Position numbers and translations under genes: made by a program. The notes under the pieces are model-generated. The model had not been told where the DNA came from. It worked only from the letters and a program-made list of their open reading frames with translations, and ran no database searches. Positions 1 through 8,035 of a stretch of DNA of 64,000 nucleotides are shown one piece after another; the first letter of the stretch is position 1, and every line of letters starts with the position of its first letter. This stretch comes from an uncultured Bacteroidales bacterium (GTDB lineage Bacteria > Bacteroidota > Bacteroidia > Bacteroidales > Muribaculaceae), in contig CACYQB010000011.1 in the NCBI GenBank assembly GCA_902776435.1, forward strand, positions 186,001 through 250,000. The letters are read 5' to 3'.

Positions 1-308
1 TCCGCTCCGAAGACGATAGCCATGTCGGCTTTCTGGCCCCGGATGAGGCGCTCGGCATCCTTGGGCGTAGCCACTACTTGGACGATGGTGAAATACTCCG
101 AAGCCGCTAAGCGGTCCACCGCCTGCTGCGTCAGGTGGTCCATCGAACTGGTGACGACAATCGCGCGCACGTTCTTCACGTCGGTGGTGATAGCGAAGCC
201 GAAAATCAGCATCAGCACCAGCGGCATACCAAAGAGGATCAGCATCGTGCGCTTGTCGCGCAGGATGTGCTTCCCTTCCTTGATGACAAATGAAATGAAC
301 TGTTTCAT
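1..308 (-). CDS. ABC-2 type transporter permease (partial, 3' end beyond window)
   Basis: The reading frame starts at the ATG at 308 and runs off the left edge, giving about 102 residues. The N-terminus (MKQFISFVIKEGKHILRDKR) followed by a hydrophobic segment near residues 22-40 is typical of ABC-2 permeases of the YbhS/YbhR/DrrB type, which form the membrane channel of an exporter. The extracytoplasmic domain begins after that segment. The gene starts 4 bp after the stop of the double ATPase, so the two are co-transcribed. With the ATPase, HlyD adaptor and TolC protein upstream it would complete a tripartite efflux pump. The substrate cannot be read from the sequence. Confidence 0.85.
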   Translation of the reverse strand, partial: MKQFISFVIKEGKHILRDKRTMLILFGMPLVLMLIFGFAITTDVKNVRAIVVTSSMDHLTQQAVDRLAASEYFTIVQVVATPKDAERLIRGQKADMAIVFGA

Positions 309-312
309 GACG

Positions 313-1773
313 TTAATCGCTGCTGCGCGTGGCCTGGCGGGCCAGATAGGTGAACACGTGGTCCATATCAGGCTGGTTAAACTTCTGTTTCAACTCGCTG
401 GGGGTGCCTATTGCCTTGATTTTGCCATCCACCATGATGGAAATGCGGTCGCAGTACTCCGCCTCGTCCATGTAATGGGTGGTGACAAACACGGTGATGC
501 CACGGCTGGCGGCATCATAGATGAGTTCCCAGAACTGACGCCTCGTGGCGGGGTCCACGCCGCCCGTGGGCTCATCGAGGAACACCACGCCCGGCTCATG
601 GAAGATGCTTACCGAGAAAGCCAACTTCTGCTTCCACCCCAGCGGCAACGAGGCCACCAGCGTGTTCTTGTGATCAGCGAAACGCAATCGCTCAAGCATT
701 TCGTCGGTCTTGCGGGCGATATCCGCGTCGTTCATGCCGTAGATGCCGCCAAAGAGGCGTATGTTCTCGGCCACGGTCAAGTCCTCATAGAGGGAGAACT
801 TCTGGCTCATGTAGCCGATGTGCTTCTTGATCTGCTCGTGCTCGGTGCGGATGTCGTAGCCCACTACACGGCCCGTACCGCTTGTGGGTTGGTTCAGGCC
901 CGTGAGCATGTGCATCGCGGTAGTCTTGCCGGCGCCGTTGGCACCCAGGAAACCGAAGATTTCACCGCGCTTGACCGTGAAGCTGATGTCGTCAACGGCA
1001 TGGAAACTGCCGAAGGCCTTGACCAGGTGCTCGACCTCGATGACGTTTTCTTCATGGACTTCGGAACCCGTGGCATGCTCGATGCCTGGCGGGTTGAAAA
1101 TGTCGGCAAAGCGCGTCAGGATCTCATCGGGAGTGCCGATGCCGCGCACCTGGCCATGGTCGAGGAAGGCCACACGCTCACAGCGGCACACCTCATCAAG
1201 ATAGGGCGTCGAGGCCACAATGGTTATGCCACGGTCCTTGAGGGCACCGAGCATGTCCCAGAACTCCTTGCGCGACACGGGATCAACGCCCGTCGTGGGT
1301 TCGTCGAGGAAAAGCACGCTGGGGCTATGCACCAGGGCACACGAGAGCGCCAACTTCTGCTTCATGCCGCCAGACAACGCTCCGGCGCGGCGGTTCTTGA
1401 AGCGCTCGATCTGGCTATAGATTGCCCGTATGCTGTCATAGCCCTCCTCGACCGTCGTGCCGAACAAGGTAGCAAAAAACGCCAGGTTTTCCTCTACCGT
1501 CAAGTCTTCATAGAGGGAGAATTTGCCAGGCATATACCCTACCCTGCGGCGGATGTCGGTCATCTGGCGCACGCTATCAAAACCGTCCACCGCCACCGTG
1601 CCCGAGTCCGGGAGCAGCAAGGTACACAGGATGCGGTACAGCGACGTCTTGCCGGCACCGTCAGGCCCGATGAGGCCAAAGACCTCACCCTGGCCCACGG
1701 TGAAAGACACGTCATCGAGCGCCTTGACCTTGCCATAGGACTTGGATACGTTATTTACCTCTATCGCATTCAT
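313..1773 (-). CDS. ABC transporter ATP-binding protein with two fused nucleotide-binding domains (YbhF-like)
   Basis: This 486-residue cytoplasmic protein carries two complete NBDs in tandem. NBD1 has Walker A GPDGAGKT (36-43), signature LSGGM (133-137) and Walker B VLFLDEPT (153-160). NBD2 has Walker A GANGAGKT (277-284), a degenerate signature LPLGW (376-380) and Walker B VVFLDEPT (396-403). The H-loop histidine is present in NBD2 (TTHYMDE), but NBD1 reads STPYLDE. One of the two composite ATP sites therefore looks canonical and the other degenerate. The fused layout and the GPDGAGKT variant match YbhF of the YbhFSR exporter. It powers the permease encoded just downstream. Confidence 0.93.
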   Translation of the reverse strand: MNAIEVNNVSKSYGKVKALDDVSFTVGQGEVFGLIGPDGAGKTSLYRILCTLLLPDSGTVAVDGFDSVRQMTDIRRRVGYMPGKFSLYEDLTVEENLAFFATLFGTTVEEGYDSIRAIYSQIERFKNRRAGALSGGMKQKLALSCALVHSPSVLFLDEPTTGVDPVSRKEFWDMLGALKDRGITIVASTPYLDEVCRCERVAFLDHGQVRGIGTPDEILTRFADIFNPPGIEHATGSEVHEENVIEVEHLVKAFGSFHAVDDISFTVKRGEIFGFLGANGAGKTTAMHMLTGLNQPTSGTGRVVGYDIRTEHEQIKKHIGYMSQKFSLYEDLTVAENIRLFGGIYGMNDADIARKTDEMLERLRFADHKNTLVASLPLGWKQKLAFSVSIFHEPGVVFLDEPTGGVDPATRRQFWELIYDAASRGITVFVTTHYMDEAEYCDRISIMVDGKIKAIGTPSELKQKFNQPDMDHVFTYLARQATRSSD

Positions 1774-1782
1774 GAGATATCA

Positions 1783-1850
1783 GTGTTCTAGAGGCTCTAG
1801 TTTTTCTAGATCATCCAGACAATCTAGATTTTCTAGAGCATCTAGAGAAA
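1783..1850. repeat. TCTAGA-rich intergenic repeat
   Basis: The 82-bp spacer between the HlyD and ATPase genes contains five TCTAGA hexamers (1787, 1805, 1823, 1832, 1841) and a CTCTAG at 1795, separated by A/T-rich spacers of a few bases. Such density is far above chance. It lies inside a leftward operon, so it would be transcribed. Function unknown. Confidence 0.75.
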
Positions 1851-1855
1851 TTCGA

Positions 1856-2833
1856 CTAAAATTTTACCTCCCCGTACATCCCGATCTTGACATAGCCGTC
1901 ATTCTTGATAGCGATTTTGACGGCATAGACCAGGTCGGCGCGTTCGTCATCGGTCAGGATGGTCTTGGGGGTAAACTCCGAACGGTTGGATATCCAGGTG
2001 ATTGTGCCGGGGTACTCCTTCTTCTTGCCATCGCCATAGTCAGCAAACACCTTGCAGGGCTGCCCCACCTTGATGTTCTGCAACTGGGCCGAGGTCACAT
2101 AGGCGCGGATGAACATATTGTCCACATCGGCCATCTTGAACAGCGGCTTGCCTGTCGAGACAAATTCGCCCTGTTCGACGTATTTCTCCAGCACGGTACC
2201 CTTGTAGGGGGCGACGATGTCGGCATTGGCAATCTGATCATCGAGTTGGCGCTGCTGGGCGTCGATGCCTGCCACCTGTGCGTCGATGCCCTCCATCTGG
2301 GCACCGATGCCCTTGCCCTGCTCGGCGAGCGCAGCATTGGCACTGCGGATTTGGTCCCGTGTGGCCTCCAGCTGGCGGTTGAGCACCTTGATCTGGTTGT
2401 CGATGTCGTCAAGTTGCTTGCGGGGCACAGCGCCGTCCTTGACGAGTTCGGCATAGCGCTGGCGCTCACGCTGGGCGTTGGCGATCTGCTGCTGGATGGA
2501 CGAGAGCTGCTTGTTCAGGTCCAACTGCTGGTTGCTGGCCGCCGAACGGTTAGACGACAACTGGCGCTTGCTGGCAGCCAACTGGCCACGCTGCGTCTCG
2601 AGTTGCTGCTTCTTGAGCGTCAGCTGATAGGTGTCGATGCGTCCCACCTGGGTGCCGCCCTCGATGGTCTGCCCCTCGGTGACGTCAAAGGATTTCAACT
2701 CACCCGTGGCCTTGGCCGAGATGGTCACCTCGACGGCCTCAAATGTTCCCGTGGCGTCAAACGCCTTCTCCTTTTTGCCGCAAGCGGTCACTAACAAGAG
2801 TGCCACGCTTGCCATGATTGTTGTCCTTTTCAT
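1856..2833 (-). CDS. HlyD-family periplasmic adaptor lipoprotein (YbhG-like)
   Basis: A 325-residue membrane fusion protein that would bridge the inner-membrane ABC transporter and the TolC channel. The N-terminus has a lipoprotein signal peptide with lipobox VTAC (Cys18). A biotinyl-lipoyl half-domain follows (about 25-70), then a long Gln/Ala-rich alpha-helical hairpin with heptad character (about 75-200), the second lipoyl half (ADIVAPYKGTVLEKYVEQGE) and a beta-barrel domain. It sits between the tolC-like gene (15 bp away) and the double ATPase, all leftward, consistent with one operon. Family membership is secure; the cargo is unknown. Confidence 0.92.
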   Translation of the reverse strand: MKRTTIMASVALLLVTACGKKEKAFDATGTFEAVEVTISAKATGELKSFDVTEGQTIEGGTQVGRIDTYQLTLKKQQLETQRGQLAASKRQLSSNRSAASNQQLDLNKQLSSIQQQIANAQRERQRYAELVKDGAVPRKQLDDIDNQIKVLNRQLEATRDQIRSANAALAEQGKGIGAQMEGIDAQVAGIDAQQRQLDDQIANADIVAPYKGTVLEKYVEQGEFVSTGKPLFKMADVDNMFIRAYVTSAQLQNIKVGQPCKVFADYGDGKKKEYPGTITWISNRSEFTPKTILTDDERADLVYAVKIAIKNDGYVKIGMYGEVKF

Positions 2834-2848
2834 CGTTATGCTGTTTGG

Positions 2849-4114
2849 TTAATTGTTCGTTGTATATTTCAGGTCATACATCTGCTTGAGCATCTCAATC
2901 TCGTGGATGGAGCGCTGCAGACGCGCGGCATTCTCGCTGTTGATGTCACGCAGGAGGTCATTCACGTCGATGATGCCGTGCGAGAGTTTGGACTCGGCCG
3001 CCTTGCGCACCTGCTCCCGCAGGGCGATGATCTCGTCGTCCTGGCTCATCAGGCGGCGGTAGCGGTCGATAGCCTCGTTCTGCTGCATCTGTTCCAAGCG
3101 GTTGTTGAACAGGAAGACCTCGCGCTGGTTCTGGGCGGTTTCGCGCTGCAACTGCACCTTGGCCTTGTCGTTGCGGTGGGTATAGAGGGCGCCGATGTTC
3201 CACGTCAAGCGGGCGCCCACCATGCCGTTCCACGACCACTGGCGCCCCATCATGTCCTTGAACATGTTATAGCCCGGGTAACCGTAGAACCCCTGTGCGA
3301 ACACACCCAAGCGGGGCAACAAGGCCGCCGTGAGGGCCCGGTCTTGGGCATCGGCAAGGCGCAACTGGCTGTCGATGAGGCGCAGTTCAGGGCGGTTGTT
3401 GCCGTCCACGGCCTCAACTGCAGCAGGCTTGCTCACCTGGGCCATCTCCAGCCCGCAGAAGGTGCCGAGCATCGCCATCAGCACGCGGCGCTGCGACTCC
3501 AGGGTGGTCATCTGCTGGACGACGTTCAGGCGCTCGGCGGTGACATTGTTCAAGTCACACTGGGCTGCTGTGCCGTGCTTAACCATCGAGGTGAGTTTCT
3601 TCTCGCTGGCAGCGAGCTGCTCTTGCAAGTCGTTGTTCAGGCTGATCTGGTCGTCGAGCAGCAAGAGGCCGAAGTACATCTCGTTTACGCGCTGGCGCAC
3701 CTGGTACAGACTGACGTCGAGTTGTGCCTGCTGCACTGCGCCCTGCTCACGGGCCACCTGCTTCTGGGCACCGATGGCCCCGCCGTCAAACACCGTCTGC
3801 TGCAAGTCCAGCCCCACGCGGTACTGGTCCTTGGCCAGCCCCTTCATGTCCACCCCCATCTGCTGCATCAGCCCTTTCATCTCGTCAGGCCATGCGGTGA
3901 CGGCGCTCTGGTAGGTCGCCTGGGCCGTTGCCGACAGTTGAGGCAGCCACCCCTTCTGGATATTGGCGACGGTGAGGTCGGTCGTGCGGGCGATCAGGTC
4001 ATGCTGGGCGATGAGCGGATAGTTGCGCTCGGCGGCCTGTTGACACTGCTCGAGCGTCTGGGCCATGGCATTGACCGCTATGAAAATGCTGATGACAAAA
4101 AATAGCCGTTTCAT
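2849..4114 (-). CDS. TolC-family outer membrane efflux protein
   Basis: First gene of the leftward efflux operon; 421 residues. A Sec signal peptide (MKRLFFVISIFIAVNAMAQ) precedes the two long helical repeats of the OEP fold, with coiled-coil stretches around residues 25-60, 155-200 and 310-400. It would form the outer-membrane channel and periplasmic tunnel for the HlyD/ABC pump encoded downstream. The start at 4114 is 33 bp from a good minus-strand promoter. The divergent AraC-type gene is the obvious candidate regulator. Confidence 0.93.
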   Translation of the reverse strand: MKRLFFVISIFIAVNAMAQTLEQCQQAAERNYPLIAQHDLIARTTDLTVANIQKGWLPQLSATAQATYQSAVTAWPDEMKGLMQQMGVDMKGLAKDQYRVGLDLQQTVFDGGAIGAQKQVAREQGAVQQAQLDVSLYQVRQRVNEMYFGLLLLDDQISLNNDLQEQLAASEKKLTSMVKHGTAAQCDLNNVTAERLNVVQQMTTLESQRRVLMAMLGTFCGLEMAQVSKPAAVEAVDGNNRPELRLIDSQLRLADAQDRALTAALLPRLGVFAQGFYGYPGYNMFKDMMGRQWSWNGMVGARLTWNIGALYTHRNDKAKVQLQRETAQNQREVFLFNNRLEQMQQNEAIDRYRRLMSQDDEIIALREQVRKAAESKLSHGIIDVNDLLRDINSENAARLQRSIHEIEMLKQMYDLKYTTNN

Positions 4115-4139
4115 ATCATTAAAAATTGGTTTGATACCG

Positions 4140-4170
4140 CAAAATTACTACCATATAGGGAACCCTCAAC
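4140..4170 (-). promoter_or_regulatory. Promoter of the efflux operon
   Basis: On the minus strand a GTTG (4170-4167) lies 19 bp before TAATTTTG (4147-4140), which fits the Bacteroidetes -33 TTTG / -7 TAnnTTTG consensus. It directs transcription into the tolC-like gene. Confidence 0.6.
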
Positions 4171-4244
4171 TATCTAAAACAAGAAGAAAATACTCCATTT
4201 GTACAAAAAAGGCTGAAAAAACTCGGTTTTTTACCATATTTAGT

Positions 4245-4252
4245 TACCTTTG
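4245..4252 (+). promoter_or_regulatory. -7 promoter element of the AraC-type regulator
   Basis: TACCTTTG matches the TAnnTTTG consensus and lies 20 bp before the ATG at 4273. It is back to back with the efflux operon promoter, leaving about 100 bp between them for regulator binding. Confidence 0.55.
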
Positions 4253-4272
4253 TATCCAAAATCACGACAACT

Positions 4273-5163
4273 ATGGCAGAATTGAGACAATTAAATCTGA
4301 CCCAACTCAAGCAACTCATTGAGGGCAACGACGAGGCTGCGGCCAACAACTACATCACTCGCAACCTGGCTGTGGCGCGCGATGTGCGACTGAGCCTGAT
4401 CAAGGATCAGCTCGTCGACCAACCGACGCTCATGCCCGAGATGCGCATCCTCCTCATCAAGAACGGCTGGGCCACACCCATCATCAACATGATGGAGCGG
4501 CGGTTTGAGGCGGGAGACCTTGTTTTCCTGGGCAGTAACGGCATCCTGCAATACAAGGATGCCTCGGCCGACATTCAAGGCATCGGCCTGTCTATCAGCG
4601 ACGAGCTGTTCTCGCTCGCCATTGGCAACCGTATCCCCAGGGCCTTTGACGGCCACTTGCGCGACTTCCAGTTACATCTGGAGCCCGCCCAACAAGAGTT
4701 TCTCGACCAGTTGCACCTCATGCTTTATCAGCACTTGAAGCAGCCTGATGGCAGCAGCCAGGTGACGCTGCACCTGGTGAGCGCCCTGCTGTGGTATGTG
4801 GACAACCTGTGGAGCCGCCAGGAGCAGACCGACCGCAAGAACCAGTCCCGCGAGCAACGCCTGTTCGCCGATTTCATCCAACTGGTGAGCGAATTTGCAC
4901 CCGAGCACCACACCATCGATTTCTATGCCTCGCGCCTGTGCATCACACCGCGATACCTGAGCACGGTAGTCAAGCAGGCAAGCGGCAGGAGCGCCAAGCA
5001 GTGGATTGACGAAGCGCTGGTCACACGCATTAAAATCGACCTATTGCACACCCAGAAACCCATCACCCGCATCTGCGATGACATGAATTTCCCCAACCCG
5101 TCATTCCTCACCAAGTTCTTCAAGCGCATGACAGGCAAAACCCCAAGCCACTTCCGTCACTAG
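4273..5163 (+). CDS. AraC-family transcriptional regulator
   Basis: A 296-residue regulator. The C-terminal ~100 residues form the double helix-turn-helix of the AraC/XylS family: YASRLCITPRYLSTVVKQ for the first HTH and the family signature around ICDDMNFPNPSFLTKFFKR for the second. The N-terminal ~180 residues form a sensor domain with a segment reminiscent of cyclic-nucleotide-type or cupin folds; the ligand is unknown. It is divergent from the efflux operon, so it probably controls that pump, possibly activating it in response to a toxic compound. Starting at 4273 leaves a short AT-rich leader behind the -7 element. Confidence 0.9.
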   Translation: MAELRQLNLTQLKQLIEGNDEAAANNYITRNLAVARDVRLSLIKDQLVDQPTLMPEMRILLIKNGWATPIINMMERRFEAGDLVFLGSNGILQYKDASADIQGIGLSISDELFSLAIGNRIPRAFDGHLRDFQLHLEPAQQEFLDQLHLMLYQHLKQPDGSSQVTLHLVSALLWYVDNLWSRQEQTDRKNQSREQRLFADFIQLVSEFAPEHHTIDFYASRLCITPRYLSTVVKQASGRSAKQWIDEALVTRIKIDLLHTQKPITRICDDMNFPNPSFLTKFFKRMTGKTPSHFRH

Positions 5164-5246
5164 CCATTCCATTACACATTTCGTGTAATCGTATGACAGC
5201 CCTTTCAGCCAGCATGTTTGAACGCTACTATCCAGCGGATTGAATC

Positions 5247-5296
5247 TCACGCTAAGTCGCCAAGCCACTAAGTTTTATTGCTCACAAGGGCTCGCA
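5247..5296 (+). repeat. CACGCTAAG/CTCGCAAGGG dispersed repeat, copy 1
   Basis: The segment reads CACGCTAAGTCGCCAAGCC, then CACTAAG, a T-rich stretch with ATTGCTC, and ends in AAGGGCTCGCAAG. A closely related copy lies in inverted orientation at 44345-44396, and a third, half copy at 44244-44273. The spacer 5164-5384 holds nothing else I recognise apart from the promoter before the sigma gene. Confidence 0.7.
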
Positions 5297-5328
5297 AGAA
5301 ATCAAAAAAAAATTAAAATAATGGCGGT

Positions 5329-5363
5329 TTTGGGCTGAGTTGGCAAAATTATTGCTATCTTTA
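5329..5363 (+). promoter_or_regulatory. Promoter of the first ECF sigma gene
   Basis: TTTG (5329-5332) and TATCTTTA (5356-5363), spaced 23 bp, are a near match to the Bacteroidetes promoter. The start codon at 5385 follows 21 bp later. Confidence 0.45.
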
Positions 5364-5384
5364 CACGTTCAAAATAAAGAATAC

Positions 5385-5945
5385 ATGGCAGCACGAGAGA
5401 AATATGACGAGGCTCAAGTAGTTGAGCAGTTGCACAATCAGGCGACGTGCAAGGCGGCGTTTGGTAAGGTGATTGAGCATTACAGCTCACAGCTTTACTG
5501 GCAGATCCGCCGCATGGTCATCGACCATGACGACGCCAACGACGTGCTGCAGAACACCTTCCTGAAGGCTTGGACCAGCATCGACAACTTCCGCGGCGAC
5601 GCCAAGCTGTCAACGTGGCTCTACAAGATTGCCATCAACGAGAGCATCACGTTTGTCAACAAGAAGAAGGTGATGAACCAGCTCTCTATCGACGATGACG
5701 AGAGTTTCCTCGTCAACCAGCTGGAAAGTGATGAATGGTTTGACGGCGACCAGGCCCAGATTAACCTCCAGAAGGCCATCGCTACCCTACCCGAGAAGCA
5801 GCGTCTGGTATTCAACCTGCGCTACTACGACGAGATGAAGTATGACGAGATGAGCGAGATTCTGGGCACCAGCGAAGGGGCCCTGAAAGCCTCATATCAC
5901 CATGCGGTGAAAAAAATCGAACAGTATTTGGGAGAAACCGAATAA
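5385..5945 (+). CDS. RNA polymerase ECF-type sigma factor
   Basis: A 186-residue sigma-70 family protein of the ECF group. Region 2 covers DHDDANDVLQNTFLKAW and the following tryptophan-rich strand (WLYKIAINE). Region 4 is the C-terminal HTH (LPEKQRLVFNLRYYDEMKYD then EMSEILGTSEGALKASYHHA). I chose the ATG at 5385 because upstream codons would overlap the promoter and family proteins begin here. Two small envelope genes follow at 53-bp and 25-bp gaps; the first is a plausible anti-sigma factor. It belongs to the general ECF group common in Bacteroidales, not the SusCD-linked FecI type. Confidence 0.93.
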   Translation: MAAREKYDEAQVVEQLHNQATCKAAFGKVIEHYSSQLYWQIRRMVIDHDDANDVLQNTFLKAWTSIDNFRGDAKLSTWLYKIAINESITFVNKKKVMNQLSIDDDESFLVNQLESDEWFDGDQAQINLQKAIATLPEKQRLVFNLRYYDEMKYDEMSEILGTSEGALKASYHHAVKKIEQYLGETE

Positions 5946-5998
5946 TTTTTGGCAACTCCCATTAAACTTTTTTGACATTCCCAAGTCAAATAGGCGTT

Positions 5999-6400
5999 AT
6001 GAAACACGAAGACTCCACATTATTAACCAAATATGGTAAGGATTCGGGATTTAAGGTTCCGGAGAATTACTTTGATGATTTCAACAAACGCATGGCCGAC
6101 ATGCTGCCCGATGTTGAGATCACACCCATTGACGTCAAGCCCACGATGTGGCAACGCATCAAGCCTCTTGTCTATATGGCTGCCATGTTTGCCGGCGTCT
6201 GGTGCATGATGCAAGTGTTCAGCCACTTTACCGGTACGGACAACGGATTAAGAGTCAGCGAGGTTGCCGAGAAGTTGCAGGACGACAAGAGCAACCTGGA
6301 TGACTTCATCATGAGTGGCTCAGTAAGTGACTATGACATCCTTAACTATGAGGATTCGGTCATGATGAGCAACGAGGAAGATACAAGCGAGATACAGTAA
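5999..6400 (+). CDS. Small single-pass membrane protein, probable anti-sigma partner
   Basis: A 133-residue protein with a hydrophilic N-terminus (KVPENYFDDFNKRMADMLP), one transmembrane segment at about residues 50-68 (LVYMAAMFAGVWCMMQVF) and an acidic C-terminal tail outside. The ENYFDDF motif just before the membrane segment is common in small Bacteroidales proteins encoded after ECF sigma genes. It has no zinc-binding anti-sigma motif. The position directly after the sigma gene suggests regulation of that factor; this is inference from context. The ATG at 5999 is preferred over the upstream codon at 5972. Confidence 0.8.
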   Translation: MKHEDSTLLTKYGKDSGFKVPENYFDDFNKRMADMLPDVEITPIDVKPTMWQRIKPLVYMAAMFAGVWCMMQVFSHFTGTDNGLRVSEVAEKLQDDKSNLDDFIMSGSVSDYDILNYEDSVMMSNEEDTSEIQ

Positions 6401-6425
6401 TAGTTAAAGGAGGAGGATCCGAACT

Positions 6426-6863
6426 ATGAAAAGGATAGTTTCTATACTGATAATGGTCATCGCCATCACGGCAGCGGCAACGGCCCAGAACGGACGCACC
6501 AAATTTGCGACCGACATGTATCAGGCCAAGCATGAGATGATTATCGAGGAATTGGGACTCACACCAACTCAACAGAAACAATTCATGCCGCTCTATGAGC
6601 AGATGGAACGCGAGATATATCAAGTGAACCGCAACGCAAGGGCTCTGGCCAGCGAGGTCGAGAAGAAGAAAAACCCCAGCGACCGCGACTACGAGGTAGC
6701 AGCCTCCGCCCTGTCCAACACCCGCATGCGTGAAGGCGAAATCGAGGCCAAGTACTTCGAGAAGTTCTCTAAGATTCTCACCAAGAAGCAGTTATTCCAA
6801 CTGAAACAGACAGAGGTGAAATTCACCCGCGAGATGCTTAACAAGAAAAAAAGTAAAAAGTAA
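6426..6863 (+). CDS. Spy/CpxP-like periplasmic protein
   Basis: A 145-residue secreted protein. It has a Sec signal peptide (MKRIVSILIMVIAITAAATA), then an all-helical, highly charged domain starting with LGLTPTQQKQFMPLYEQM, which resembles the LTxxQ repeats of Spy/CpxP-type periplasmic chaperones. The C-terminus is lysine-rich. It is third in the sigma-factor operon and is followed by a strong terminator. A role in envelope stress is plausible from family and context but not shown. Confidence 0.75.
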   Translation: MKRIVSILIMVIAITAAATAQNGRTKFATDMYQAKHEMIIEELGLTPTQQKQFMPLYEQMEREIYQVNRNARALASEVEKKKNPSDRDYEVAASALSNTRMREGEIEAKYFEKFSKILTKKQLFQLKQTEVKFTREMLNKKKSKK

Positions 6864-6884
6864 TCTCGACGTCAACCATACCAC

Positions 6885-6924
6885 AAAATCCCGCGGCACT
6901 CAACATTGCCGCGGGATTTTCTTT
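6885..6924 (+). terminator. Intrinsic terminator of the sigma-factor operon
   Basis: A 14-bp stem (arms 6885-6898 and 6907-6920, core CCCGCGGCA/TGCCGCGGG) with an 8-nt loop is followed by a T-rich run. It starts 21 bp after the stop codon of the Spy-like gene. Confidence 0.9.
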
Positions 6925-6928
6925 ACAA

Positions 6929-6997
6929 TGTGACAATAGGGACGGTTCTTTTTGTCACAACTAGAGCGTGACAAAAAGAACCGTCCCTAATGTCACA
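6929..6997. repeat. REP-like palindrome, left of the RAYT gene
   Basis: Two 30-bp arms (6929-6958 and 6968-6997) are inverted repeats with one mismatch around a 9-nt loop. The arms contain GGGACGGTTCTT and end in GTGACA/TGTCAC. The same core occurs in the palindrome at 7878-7944, on the other side of the transposase. Confidence 0.92.
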
Positions 6998-7011
6998 TTT
7001 CGGCTGAAAAG

Positions 7012-7043
7012 TTTGGTGAATTTAAAGAGTTACTGTAAATTTG
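7012..7043 (+). promoter_or_regulatory. Promoter of the RAYT gene
   Basis: TTTG (7012-7015), a 20-bp spacer and TAAATTTG (7036-7043) are an exact match to the Bacteroidetes consensus. The start codon at 7071 follows 27 bp later. Confidence 0.75.
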
Positions 7044-7070
7044 CGCCTGCAGAACAATCTATTTACAATT

Positions 7071-7871
7071 ATGCCTAGACAAGCACGACAACAGAGTTCC
7101 ACTGGTGTGTATCACGTAATGATACGAGGAATCAATCGTGAAAGAATATTTCATGATCAGATTGACTTTCTCAAAATGGAAAAGATTCTAAAAATGGTAA
7201 CCACTGATAAAGTTACTGACGATACTCCAATACCTGCAGGATGTGCAATCTATGCTTATTGTTTAATGCCAAATCATCTGCATATTCTCATTCAGGAGAA
7301 AGGTGAGGCTATTGATCGGACGATGAAAAGGATAGGCGTATCTTATGCCAGCTACTTCAACAAACGCTATGAACGCAGCGGTCCTTTATTCGAGGGGCGG
7401 TTTCGTAGTGAACCGGTTGGTGACCCAGGATATTTCATCAAACTACTCCACTACATCCACTTGAATCCTGTCAAAGCCGGCATTGTTCAGAAACCCAGTG
7501 ACTACAAGTGGAGTAGTTGGAACGAATACAATCTTGACGATGATAAAGCTGATTTCGGCATCTGCGAACTTCATCCCCCATTCAGTTACATGACAAGAAA
7601 TGAATTACGTAATATTGTTCTAACAGCCGAAGCAGAAGCGGACATAATGATAACAGTCCGCAGCAATAAAAGAATGAAAGATGACGATGCTTTACAACAC
7701 CTTAGACATATATTAGGGAAGGGCATCACGCCTGAAGAACTCATATCATGCCCGAAGGAGGCGCAAATAGCGATCGTAGATGCAGCTCTTGAAGCAGGCA
7801 TTGGCCTACGACAACTCTCAAGGCTCACAGGCATCGGCTACATGAAGCTTTCACGCATGAAGAGCAGCTGA
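7071..7871 (+). CDS. REP-associated tyrosine transposase (RAYT, Y1/HUH family)
   Basis: A 266-residue IS200-related HUH nuclease. The N-terminus (MPRQARQQSSTGVYHVMIRG) is typical of RAYTs. The HUH motif is H69-L-H71 within MPNHLHILIQ and the likely nucleophile is Y128 in LLHYIHLNPVKAG. A C-terminal extension (about 200-266) ends in a helix-turn-helix-like segment (GLRQLSRLTGIGYMKLSRMK). RAYTs cut and join palindromic REP sequences, and here two large palindromes bracket the gene exactly as expected. The ATG at 7071 fits the family start. The gene is intact and probably active or recently domesticated. It is more AT-rich than its neighbours, suggesting transfer. Confidence 0.93.
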   Translation: MPRQARQQSSTGVYHVMIRGINRERIFHDQIDFLKMEKILKMVTTDKVTDDTPIPAGCAIYAYCLMPNHLHILIQEKGEAIDRTMKRIGVSYASYFNKRYERSGPLFEGRFRSEPVGDPGYFIKLLHYIHLNPVKAGIVQKPSDYKWSSWNEYNLDDDKADFGICELHPPFSYMTRNELRNIVLTAEAEADIMITVRSNKRMKDDDALQHLRHILGKGITPEELISCPKEAQIAIVDAALEAGIGLRQLSRLTGIGYMKLSRMKSS

Positions 7872-7877
7872 CAGGCC

Positions 7878-7944
7878 GTGACAAAGGGGACGGTTCTTAA
7901 TGTCACAGCTGGCGCGTGACATTAAGAACCGTCCCCTTTGTCAC
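7878..7944. repeat. REP-like palindrome, right of the RAYT gene
   Basis: Two perfect 29-bp inverted arms (7878-7906 and 7916-7944) enclose a 9-nt loop. The core GGGACGGTTCTT matches the left palindrome, while the flanking bases differ slightly. It starts 6 bp after the stop codon of the transposase. Confidence 0.93.
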
Positions 7945-8000
7945 ATGGTTAATTATTGCAAAATGTGGGGAATTGGCTAGGATTTTGTACATTATTTATG

Positions 8001-8008
8001 TAATTTTG
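8001..8008 (+). promoter_or_regulatory. -7 element before the alpha-2-macroglobulin gene
   Basis: TAATTTTG matches TAnnTTTG and lies 27 bp before the ATG at 8036. I did not find a -33 TTTG at the ideal distance. Confidence 0.45.
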
Positions 8009-8035
8009 GAGTTATAATAACAAACCAAACACCGA

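Noticed and set aside
22..1791. 589-residue plus-strand ORF opposite the ABC ATPase
   Set aside because: Antisense shadow of a clearly coding gene; composition is unlike a protein and no motif is seen.
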